A DNA stretch of 5,276 nt from an uncultured Actinomycetes bacterium (GTDB lineage Bacteria > Actinomycetota > Actinomycetes > Nanopelagicales > Nanopelagicaceae), in contig CAJAFH010000147.1 in NCBI GenBank assembly GCA_903939005.1, positions 1-5,276 of the forward strand, in the 5' to 3' direction. The notes under the pieces were generated by a model. The model saw only the letters and a list, made by a program, of their open reading frames with translations, was not told the DNA's origin and searched no databases. Below are positions 1 to 5,276 of this stretch, piece after piece. The stretch's first letter is position 1. The number at the start of each line of letters is the position of its first letter. The position numbers and the translations under genes were made by a program.

Positions 1-571
1 AGTCACGGATTGATTCATCGAGGTTGTACATACCCATTGCAACACCAGATGATTTGAAATCATAAACGGTGTGCTCAATTGGAGCAGATCCATCTTCTGG
101 CATAAAAGTCATGGTTAGCTTGCCAGCACCAGGAACCTTGAAGTCAGTTGCACGGTATTGATCACCGAATGCGTGACGACCGATAACGATTGGCTTAGTC
201 CAGTGTGGAACCAACCGTGGCACATTGCTGATGATGATTGGCTCGCGGAAAATTACGCCGCCAAGAATATTGCGAACAGTTCCGTTAGGAGACTTCCACA
301 TCTTCTTTAGACCGAATTCTTCAACGCGGGCTTCATCAGGAGTAATAGTTGCGCACTTGATGCCAACGCCATGCTTCTGGATTGCATGAGCTGAATCGAT
401 AGTTACCTGATCGTCAGTTGCATCGCGATTTTCCATACCCAAGTCGTAGTACTCAAGATTTACATCTAGGTAAGGCAGGATCAAGGAATCCTTGATGAAC
501 TGCCAGATGATGCGAGTCATTTCATCGCCATCTAGTTCGACAACGGTTCCGGTTACTTTAATTTTTGACAT
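1..571 (-). CDS. icd: NADP-dependent isocitrate dehydrogenase, eukaryotic (IDH1)-type, N-terminal part
   Basis: TCA-cycle enzyme that oxidatively decarboxylates isocitrate to 2-oxoglutarate with reduction of NADP, in the cytoplasm as a homodimer. I translated 190 codons from the ATG at 571-569; the frame stays open to the window edge, so roughly the C-terminal half (family length about 400) is missing here. The product begins [20 protein letters not shown] and contains [16 protein letters not shown] (72-87), [14 protein letters not shown] (92-105), FRE (108-110) and [15 protein letters not shown] (130-144). Isocitrate-binding residues fall at K72, T77, S94, N96, R100, R109 and R132, with catalytic Y139, the same numbers as in human IDH1. 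This separates it from the E. coli-type Icd and from the large monomeric Idh common in Streptomyces. The start has a strong Shine-Dalgarno (AAGGAG, 9 bases upstream) that overlaps the mdh stop codon, so it is probably co-transcribed and translationally coupled with mdh. Confidence 0.96.
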   Translation of the reverse strand, partial: MSKIKVTGTVVELDGDEMTRIIWQFIKDSLILPYLDVNLEYYDLGMENRDATDDQVTIDSAHAIQKHGVGIKCATITPDEARVEEFGLKKMWKSPNGTVRNILGGVIFREPIIISNVPRLVPHWTKPIVIGRHAFGDQYRATDFKVPGAGKLTMTFMPEDGSAPIEHTVYDFKSSGVAMGMYNLDESIRD

Positions 572-580
572 TTAAAGCGG

Positions 581-586
581 CTCCTT
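581..586 (-). promoter_or_regulatory. Ribosome binding site of icd, overlapping the mdh stop codon
   Basis: The minus strand reads TAAGGAG at 587-581: the mdh stop TAA (587-585) runs directly into the Shine-Dalgarno AAGGAG (586-581), which lies 9 bases before the icd ATG at 571. This fixes the icd start and suggests that ribosomes finishing mdh can reinitiate on icd. Confidence 0.8.
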
Positions 587-1535
587 AAAGGGTTTGGACA
601 TCGGCTTGTTTTGCACGGACAGCTTCAGCTGCAACCTTTAGGGCCGCAATTTCAGATTCAGTTAAATCACTTTCAACAACTTTTTTAATGCCGGTGCGAC
701 CGATCTCGGCTTCAACGCCTAGATACACACCAGAAATTCCGTATTCGCCATCAACCCATGCACACACTGGCATTACCGCACCTGAATCTTCGATGACTGC
801 TTTTGCCATACGAGCGGCTGCAGCAGATGGTGCGTAGTAAGCCGAACCTGTCTTTAGCAGCGCAACAACTTCAGCGCCACCATTACGTGTGCGATCAACT
901 AAGGCATCGATATCGGCTTGGGAAAGTAAATCGCTAAGAGGCTTGCCATCTACTGTGCAACGACTTGGAACTGGAACCATGGTGTCACCATGCGAACCGA
1001 GAGTCAGCGTCTTAACCGATGAAACTTTAACGCCTAGCTTTTCGGCGACGTTGTCTGTAAAGCGAGCAGTATCTAACATGCCAGCTTGACCAATAACTCG
1101 GTGCTTTGGAAAACCCGTTGCTAGTTGAGCCAGTGCAGTCATTTCATCAAGTGGATTTGAAACCACGATGATTACCGCATTTGGTGAATGCTTGGCAATA
1201 TTTTCAGCAACGCCGCGAACGATGCCAGCGTTTACATCAATTAGATCCATGCGGCTCATGCCTGGCTTACGTGGAAGACCGGCAGTAATAACAACTACAT
1301 CTGAATTTGCAGTTGCTTCGTAGCCAGCGCCATCTGCTGTTGTGGTTGCGCCAATAATTTTTGTTTCGAAACCTTCGATTGAACGAGATTGGTTCATATC
1401 TAGCGCCAAACCTTCTGGCTTGCCTTCGAGAATATCGGTGAGAACTACAGTGTCGAAAATGTTGTATTCAGCTAAGCGCATTGCGGTGGTTGAACCATAG
1501 AATCCGGCGCCTACTACTGTGACTTTGCTACCCAT
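585..1535 (-). CDS. mdh: Malate dehydrogenase, LDH-like (type III) NAD-dependent
   Basis: Cytoplasmic TCA-cycle enzyme interconverting malate and oxaloacetate with NAD. The product is 316 residues, normal for the LDH/MDH superfamily. Visible elements in order: Rossmann glycine motif GAGFYG (9-14); D34 at the end of strand 2, the usual NAD-ribose ligand; the active-site loop GLPRKPGMSRMDL (86-98), where R89 occupies the position that selects oxaloacetate over pyruvate and R95 contacts substrate; VSNPLD (125-130) with N127; the catalytic D155 and substrate R158 in MLDTAR (153-158); and the proton-relay H182 in GSHGDTM (180-186). The arginine at 89 argues for MDH rather than LDH. The ATG at 1535 is supported by AGGAG 8 bases upstream. 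It follows the DUF3017-like gene after 47 bases and precedes icd by 13 bases, putting two TCA dehydrogenases side by side. Nothing looks degraded or horizontally acquired. Confidence 0.97.
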   Translation of the reverse strand: MGSKVTVVGAGFYGSTTAMRLAEYNIFDTVVLTDILEGKPEGLALDMNQSRSIEGFETKIIGATTTADGAGYEATANSDVVVITAGLPRKPGMSRMDLIDVNAGIVRGVAENIAKHSPNAVIIVVSNPLDEMTALAQLATGFPKHRVIGQAGMLDTARFTDNVAEKLGVKVSSVKTLTLGSHGDTMVPVPSRCTVDGKPLSDLLSQADIDALVDRTRNGGAEVVALLKTGSAYYAPSAAAARMAKAVIEDSGAVMPVCAWVDGEYGISGVYLGVEAEIGRTGIKKVVESDLTESEIAALKVAAEAVRAKQADVQTL

Positions 1536-1543
1536 TTGCAGTT

Positions 1544-1548
1544 CTCCT
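1544..1548 (-). promoter_or_regulatory. Ribosome binding site of mdh
   Basis: AGGAG on the minus strand, separated by 8 bases from the mdh ATG (1535-1533). It is one of the three clear Shine-Dalgarno sites in the window and confirms the start that places the Rossmann motif at residues 9-14. Confidence 0.8.
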
Positions 1549-1579
1549 GAATGTAAGGAATATCTTGAGGTCGAGGTAA

Positions 1580-1606
1580 ATCCTATCGCCCACGCGGAAG
1601 TGCTAA
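1580..1606 (-). promoter_or_regulatory. Possible weak internal promoter for mdh-icd
   Basis: On the minus strand TAGGAT (1585-1580, starting with the stop codon of the upstream gene) fits the TAnnnT pattern of a -10 element. TTAGCA (1606-1601) lies 15 bases further upstream as a loose -35, a spacing shorter than the usual 16-18. It would start transcription near 1573 and give a leader of about 37 bases carrying the mdh Shine-Dalgarno. This is the only gap in the gene block wide enough for such a site. The match is weak and could be chance. Confidence 0.2.
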
Positions 1607-1798
1607 CGCCAGCACAAAGAGGCTGATCGAAATAGCTAGTGGTAAATAGAGTTCAATTTTGCGTTGCCCACGCTGCGAAATGGCAAAAAGGCCGGTACCC
1701 ACTGCAATTAAAAGTGATCCAGTTCGCACTAATCCGAGGGCGCCGGCAACCACGCCAGCAGCGACTAATGCATAAGAAGAATAGGAAATTACTCGCAT
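1583..1798 (-). CDS. Small membrane protein, DUF3017-like
   Basis: A 71-residue protein of unknown function, almost entirely hydrophobic. Three hydrophobic segments are visible at about residues 5-24, 27-41 and 49-68, with a short basic loop (RGQRK, 43-47) between the last two and a basic C-terminus (PRGR), so it should sit in the cytoplasmic membrane. The first segment could be read as an uncleaved signal anchor; no lipobox or cleavage site is evident. The assignment to DUF3017 rests on size, topology and position: this actinobacterial family sits directly after folD, and the sequence itself carries no motif I can call diagnostic. The ATG at 1798 lies inside folD and overlaps it by 10 bases; an in-frame TGA at 1804-1802 excludes any earlier start. 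The only SD-like bases (GAGG, 1803-1800) are too close to the ATG to act normally, so translation is probably coupled to termination of folD. No role in folate metabolism can be inferred beyond this linkage. Confidence 0.8.
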   Translation of the reverse strand: MRVISYSSYALVAAGVVAGALGLVRTGSLLIAVGTGLFAISQRGQRKIELYLPLAISISLFVLALALPRGR

Positions 1799-2631
1799 GC
1801 CTCAACCACATTGGTAAGTAGCATCGCGCGGGTCATTGGGCCAACGCCACCAGGCATTGGGGCAACATTTGCAGCAACTTCAAAAACATCAGGGTGAACA
1901 TCGCCCAGCAAGCCAGCCTCAGTTCGGGAAATTCCGACATCTAGAACAGTGGCACCTGTCTTAATCATTTGGGCAGTTAAGAAATGTGCTTTTCCAATTG
2001 CCGCAACCACAATGTCAGCTTGCTTAACATGCTTAGCTAAATCTTTAGTACCAGTATGCGTCAAGGTAACTGTGGCATTTTCTTCTTTGCGCGTTAGCAA
2101 TAATCCAAGTGGGCGACCAACTGTTAAGCCACGACCGATTACACAAACTTCAGCCCCTGCTATGGAAACTTCGTAATGACGCAACAACGCGACGATACCG
2201 CGAGGAGTGCACGGTAGCGGTGCTGCATATCCACTAACTAATCGACCTAGGTTCATTGGGTGCAATCCGTCGGCATCTTTGGCCGGATCAATTGCTTCGA
2301 GAATCGCTTGCGCATTGATACCGTTTGGCATCGGCAACTGCACGATGTAACCGGTGCATTCTGTTGCCGAATTTAAATCTTTGATTGCAGCCATAACATC
2401 TGCTTGCGTTGCAGATGCCGGTAGATCAACTCGAATTGAATTAATGCCAACTTCTTCGCAATCGCGATGCTTGCCGGCAACGTAGGAATGTGAACCTGGA
2501 TCATCGCCAACTAGAACCGTGCCTAAACCTGGTGTTATGCCGCGAGCTTTTAGAGCTTCGGTGCGGGTGCGCAGATCTGCTTTAACAATTGTGGCTAAAG
2601 CTTTGCCATCGAGTATCCGCGCTTTATGCAT
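1789..2631 (-). CDS. folD: Bifunctional methylenetetrahydrofolate dehydrogenase / methenyltetrahydrofolate cyclohydrolase
   Basis: Cytoplasmic enzyme converting 5,10-methylene-THF to 5,10-methenyl-THF (NADP-linked) and then to 10-formyl-THF, the formyl donor for PurN and PurH encoded just upstream. The product is 280 residues, a normal FolD length. It starts [13 protein letters not shown]. The catalytic site is intact: SYVAGK (49-54) with Y50 and K54, VQLPMP (97-102) with Q98, and KDADGLHP (118-125) with D121, the same numbering as E. coli FolD. The nucleotide-binding part shows [16 protein letters not shown], where the GRG form is typical of Actinobacteria, then [11 protein letters not shown] and the C-terminal [15 protein letters not shown]. 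The ATG at 2631 overlaps the purH end by 8 bases (ATGCATAA) and gives the family N-terminus. An earlier in-frame ATG at 2670 would add 13 non-conserved residues. No good Shine-Dalgarno precedes either, which fits coupling to purH. Its own 3' end overlaps the next gene. Confidence 0.97.
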   Translation of the reverse strand: MHKARILDGKALATIVKADLRTRTEALKARGITPGLGTVLVGDDPGSHSYVAGKHRDCEEVGINSIRVDLPASATQADVMAAIKDLNSATECTGYIVQLPMPNGINAQAILEAIDPAKDADGLHPMNLGRLVSGYAAPLPCTPRGIVALLRHYEVSIAGAEVCVIGRGLTVGRPLGLLLTRKEENATVTLTHTGTKDLAKHVKQADIVVAAIGKAHFLTAQMIKTGATVLDVGISRTEAGLLGDVHPDVFEVAANVAPMPGGVGPMTRAMLLTNVVEACE

Positions 2632-4168
2632 GGGAGAAGTGTCTTGTACTAGTGAAGAACATTGCAACATTGGCAGCTTTTGCTGCGGCGATTACCTCTT
2701 CATCGCGCACACTGCCACCAGGTTGGGCCACTGCGATAACGCCAGCATCAATTAATATCTGTAAGCCATCGGCAAATGGGAAGAAAGCATCACTTGCTGC
2801 AACTGAGCCGGCCACGCGATCACCGGCGCGATCAACCGCTAATTTCGCCGAATCCACCCGATTAACTTGGCCCATTCCAATTCCAACCGCAGCGCTATCT
2901 TTAGCGAGCAAGATGGCATTGCTCTTAACGGCGCGAACTGATCGCCAAGCAAACTCTAAATCTTTTAGCGTTTGCGCACTTACTGGATTTCCGGAAACTT
3001 GCACCCAATTAGCTGCGCTATCACCGGGAGCATCAATCAAATCACTTTCCTGCAAAAGCGCTCCGCCAGATACTGGGCGCAGCTCGACTGGATTAATCGC
3101 AATTAAGTCACACTGCAGAATTCGAATCGAAGGTTTCTTCATTAATACTTCTAGCGCATCAGCATCAAATGCGGGCGCAATTAAAACTTCGGTGAATATC
3201 TTAGAAAGTGGTTCGGCCATCGCTAGGTCCACTTTGCGATTCGCAGCAACTACTCCCCCAAATGCCGAAACTGGATCGCACTCATGTGCCTTTAAGTAGG
3301 CGGCTGAAATGTTTGTACCTGTCGCAATACCGCAAGGATTAGCATGCTTAATGATCGCTACAGCTGGGTCACTGTGATCTAGCGCTGCTCGCCAAGCAGC
3401 GTCAGCATCGGTGTAATTATTAAAGGACATCTCTTTACCGTGCAGTTGTTTAGCGCCAACGATTCCGTGCCCAGTTGATTTATAAATTACCGCGCTTTGA
3501 TGTGGGTTCTCGCCATAGCGCAAAGTGTTCTCTTGCTTGTAAATAGAGCCAAACCAAGTCGGCAACTTCGGAGGCGTACCTTGTTGGCCTAACCAATTCG
3601 CGATCGTTAAATCGTATTCGGCTGTTGTTCTAAAAACTTCCAAAGCTAACTGTTGGCGCTCTTCATTAGTGAAGCCACCGGCTGCTAAAGCACCTAGTAA
3701 TTGGTCATACTGTGAAGTCTGGCTAATTACGGCAACTGAGCCATGATTCTTTGCGGCCCCACGCAACATTGATGGTCCGCCAATATCAATCTGCTCAATT
3801 GCTTCAGCAAAGGTGGCACCAGCTGCAATAGTTGCAGCAAATGGATAAAGATTAATAATCACTAAATCAAATGGCGCAATATCGAGTTCTGCAATCGCGG
3901 CTAAATGATCCGGATTATTTTGATCAGCCAAGATGCCCGAGTGCACTCGTGGGTGCAGAGTTTTTACGCGTCCGCCCATGATTTCGGGAAAGCCGGTGTA
4001 ATCACTAACTTCAGTAACTGCAATGCCAGCAGCAGCTAAATTTGCCGCAGTTGAACCGGTTGAAAGAATCTCAACGCCAGCTTTGCTAAGTGCTGCGCCA
4101 ATTTCAAGTAGGCGATCTTTATCGTAAACGCTTAGTAACGCTCGACGGATCGGTTTGCGATTGCTCAT
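2624..4168 (-). CDS. purH: Bifunctional AICAR formyltransferase / IMP cyclohydrolase
   Basis: Catalyses the last two steps of de novo purine synthesis in the cytoplasm: formylation of AICAR by 10-formyl-THF, then ring closure of FAICAR to IMP. The product is 514 residues, the usual size. The N-terminal cyclohydrolase (MGS-like) domain spans about 1-200 and shows LLSVYDK (11-17), STGST (36-40), [14 protein letters not shown] (60-73, with conserved K69) and [15 protein letters not shown] (127-141). The formyltransferase domain follows, with RYGENPHQ (217-224), the catalytic K274-H275 in [17 protein letters not shown] (298-305), SGGALLQ (367-373), KSNAI (415-419), [10 protein letters not shown] (459-468), [11 protein letters not shown] (482-492) and a closing TRHF (508-511). 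The ATG at 4168 has GAAGG 11 bases upstream, overlapping the purN stop region. It lies 15 bases after purN, and its last codons overlap the folD start, so the enzyme and its cofactor producer are translationally linked. Confidence 0.98.
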   Translation of the reverse strand: MSNRKPIRRALLSVYDKDRLLEIGAALSKAGVEILSTGSTAANLAAAGIAVTEVSDYTGFPEIMGGRVKTLHPRVHSGILADQNNPDHLAAIAELDIAPFDLVIINLYPFAATIAAGATFAEAIEQIDIGGPSMLRGAAKNHGSVAVISQTSQYDQLLGALAAGGFTNEERQQLALEVFRTTAEYDLTIANWLGQQGTPPKLPTWFGSIYKQENTLRYGENPHQSAVIYKSTGHGIVGAKQLHGKEMSFNNYTDADAAWRAALDHSDPAVAIIKHANPCGIATGTNISAAYLKAHECDPVSAFGGVVAANRKVDLAMAEPLSKIFTEVLIAPAFDADALEVLMKKPSIRILQCDLIAINPVELRPVSGGALLQESDLIDAPGDSAANWVQVSGNPVSAQTLKDLEFAWRSVRAVKSNAILLAKDSAAVGIGMGQVNRVDSAKLAVDRAGDRVAGSVAASDAFFPFADGLQILIDAGVIAVAQPGGSVRDEEVIAAAKAANVAMFFTSTRHFSHA

Positions 4169-4179
4169 TAACAGCGCTG

Positions 4180-4184
4180 CCTTC
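4180..4184 (-). promoter_or_regulatory. Probable ribosome binding site of purH at the purN stop
   Basis: The minus strand reads TAGAAGG at 4186-4180: the purN stop TAG (4186-4184) runs into GAAGG, which is followed by 11 bases and the purH ATG at 4168. The match is moderate and the spacing slightly long. The arrangement repeats the stop/Shine-Dalgarno overlap seen at the mdh-icd junction. Confidence 0.5.
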
Positions 4185-4732
4185 TACTTTAGCTCGGCCA
4201 GTATTTGCGGAATGGTCGCAACGATGAGACCGCGTTCGATAATCTTAATACGTTCGTGCAGGGTTTCTTCGGTATCAGTTGGCAGGATCTCAATAGGTTC
4301 CTGCGCGATGATCTCGCCAGTATCAACACCTTCATCAACCCAATGAATAGTCGTGCCAGTTTCGCTCGCCCCGGCTGCAAGTGCATCACGCACGGCATGT
4401 GCACCTGGGAAAAGTGGCAATAAAGCTGGGTGACTATTGATCACGTTAAATCTCTGTACGAATTGCGGTGCCAAGATGCGCATAAAGCCAGCGCAGACAA
4501 TCAGATCTGGTAGATATTTTGAGGCTAATGAAAGCAGCGCTTGATCCCAGTTTGCTCGATCCCCGATTAGCTCAACTATTTCAACTTTGATCCCGAATTC
4601 ATTTGCAATACCAATTACTTTGGCAGCGGGCTGATCACAGATCAGGGCGGTGATTTCGTAGCCCTTGTCAGCGGCAAAGATTGCTCGAGCTAAAGTGCCC
4701 GATCCGCTGGCCAGAATTACGACTTTCTTCAT
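4184..4732 (-). CDS. purN: Phosphoribosylglycinamide formyltransferase (GAR transformylase, 10-formyl-THF dependent)
   Basis: Third step of de novo purine synthesis: transfers the formyl group of 10-formyl-THF to glycinamide ribonucleotide. The product is 182 residues from the ATG at 4732, beginning MKKVVILASGSGTLARA. The catalytic triad is intact as N99, H101 (in NSHPALLPLFPG, 99-110) and D137 (in VDEGVDTG, 132-139), a constant offset of seven from E. coli N106, H108 and D144. AGFMRIL (81-87) and TEETLHERIK (154-163) are also typical. The phosphate-binding loop reads SGSGTL rather than the common SGNGSN; from memory, mycobacterial PurN has a similar variant, so I read this as lineage style and not as damage. 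The start overlaps the upstream stop as ATGA (4732-4729), classic coupling. An in-frame upstream TTG at 4816 would add 28 residues that merely read the upstream gene in another frame. Confidence 0.97.
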   Translation of the reverse strand: MKKVVILASGSGTLARAIFAADKGYEITALICDQPAAKVIGIANEFGIKVEIVELIGDRANWDQALLSLASKYLPDLIVCAGFMRILAPQFVQRFNVINSHPALLPLFPGAHAVRDALAAGASETGTTIHWVDEGVDTGEIIAQEPIEILPTDTEETLHERIKIIERGLIVATIPQILAELK

Positions 4733-5276
4733 CTGGCTCGATCTAACCGCGGCAGAACTCGCGCCAAACCAATGCCAATAGCCATTTCCACGCCAATGGC
4801 AAGCGTTACTTTCCAAATCGAAACACCAACAGCGCTAAGCGCCTCGGTCATCAGAGATCCACTTGCAGCCCAACTAATGAAGGCAATTGCTAATAAAACT
4901 AAAGTAAAAGTTTGCCAAAGTACTTCGGGCCGTTGATTTAGCGTCCAACTAGTTAGCGCAACTCCAGCTGCAACAAAAAGCAGAACTGCAATTAGCGCCC
5001 AAGGAAATTTGCCAGTTGGTAGAGCGCCTAAAATTGGCAGCGCTGGAATTTCCGGGACTTGATATGACAACGGTGAAATTATGGTGCCGTTGCCGATTCC
5101 AAAACCAACGCCGGCGAAATAACCAAGAGTTGCAACTGCAGCATTTGGTAAATAGAGCACATTTAAAATCAGTAGCAATAATCCACCTAAAATTCCAGGT
5201 TCAAGCACTTGAGTTAAATCCTTAACTACCGACAAATTAACCAGTAGTGAGATGCCCAAAACCAAGAATGCAAAAC
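4729..5276 (-). CDS. DUF6350 / PerM-like polytopic membrane protein, C-terminal part
   Basis: The frame is open from the TGA at 4731-4729 to the window edge, about 182 codons, so the N-terminus lies outside. The first possible start inside the window is a TTG at 5265-5263, but the frame continues upstream through hydrophobic codons (FAF) and that start is unlikely. Long hydrophobic stretches separated by short polar loops indicate at least four membrane segments. The segment YLPNAAVATLGYFAGVGFG followed by IGNGTIISP resembles the conserved core of the actinobacterial DUF6350 family, and an ALPILGALP stretch follows it. In Mycobacterium tuberculosis a family member next to purN is PerM, reported to support cell division; that function is carried over here only by homology and position. 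The gene ends inside the purN start codon (ATGA overlap) and carries a basic C-terminus (RLDRAR), consistent with a cytoplasmic tail. Assignment to the family is fairly secure, function is not. Confidence 0.8.
   Translation of the reverse strand, partial: FAFLVLGISLLVNLSVVKDLTQVLEPGILGGLLLLILNVLYLPNAAVATLGYFAGVGFGIGNGTIISPLSYQVPEIPALPILGALPTGKFPWALIAVLLFVAAGVALTSWTLNQRPEVLWQTFTLVLLAIAFISWAASGSLMTEALSAVGVSIWKVTLAIGVEMAIGIGLARVLPRLDRAR

Noticed and set aside
1567..1577. Direct repeat GAGGT-C-GAGGT in the gap before mdh
   Set aside because: Five-base units repeated once are expected by chance. No dyad or second copy elsewhere supports an operator.
1536..1582. Possible terminator or attenuator between the DUF3017-like gene and mdh
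   Set aside because: I find no stem of useful length and no T-run on the minus strand in these 47 bases.
2632..2670. Earlier ATG start for folD at 2670
   Set aside because: It would add 13 residues with no resemblance to FolD and deepen the overlap with purH to 47 bases. The ATG at 2631 gives the family N-terminus and E. coli-like numbering of the catalytic residues.
2589..3299. A 236-codon open frame on the plus strand, antisense to the 3' part of purH and the folD start
   Set aside because: It lies wholly opposite well-conserved purH and folD codons, its translation shows no recognisable domain or motif, and it is explained as a reading-frame shadow. The other plus-strand open frames (for example 889-1089, 1949-2176, 4205-4423) are shadows for the same reason.
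4733..4816. Earlier TTG start for purN at 4816
   Set aside because: The extra 28 residues are the upstream membrane gene read in another frame and are tryptophan/histidine-rich and unlike PurN. The ATGA overlap at 4732 is the natural start.
1..5276. Undescribed defence, mobile or RNA-based system
   Set aside because: Every stretch over 50 bases is accounted for by core genes. I saw no tandem or inverted repeats, tRNA-like sequence, integrase or transposase motifs, or composition break.

Overview
This window is a single-strand (all minus) block of core metabolic genes. It most likely comes from a low-GC, genome-streamlined actinobacterium. The freshwater Nanopelagicales (acI lineage, Planktophila/Nanopelagicus-like) is my best guess, inferred rather than proven. 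Three things point there. The gene order DUF6350 membrane protein - purN - purH - folD - DUF3017 - mdh is one known from Actinobacteria. The FolD and PurN sequence variants are actinobacterial in style. Yet base composition is only about 40-47% GC by eye, with many A/T-ending codons, and the genes are packed almost without gaps.

Layout in transcription order, from high to low coordinates: the 3' part of a DUF6350/PerM-like polytopic membrane protein (5276-4729, 5' end outside the window); purN (4732-4184); purH (4168-2624); folD (2631-1789); a 71-residue DUF3017-like membrane protein (1798-1583); mdh (1535-585); and the 5' part of a eukaryotic-type NADP-dependent icd (571-1, 3' end outside the window). 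Junctions are a 4-base ATGA overlap, a 15-base gap, an 8-base overlap, a 10-base overlap, a 47-base gap and a 13-base gap. This looks like one long polycistronic unit. The 47-base gap before mdh is the only place with room for an internal promoter. No terminator, RNA gene, mobile element, CRISPR array or long repeat is visible, and no non-coding stretch exceeds 50 bases.

The genes fall into two functional groups. PurN and PurH perform the two 10-formyl-tetrahydrofolate-dependent formyl transfers of purine synthesis and PurH also closes the ring to IMP; FolD makes the 10-formyl-THF they use. Mdh and Icd are two TCA-cycle dehydrogenases. The two small-family membrane proteins (DUF6350, DUF3017) have no enzymatic link visible here but are recurrent neighbours of these genes in Actinobacteria. 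I see no novel system; the window is a well-preserved core operon, and the findings are modest.
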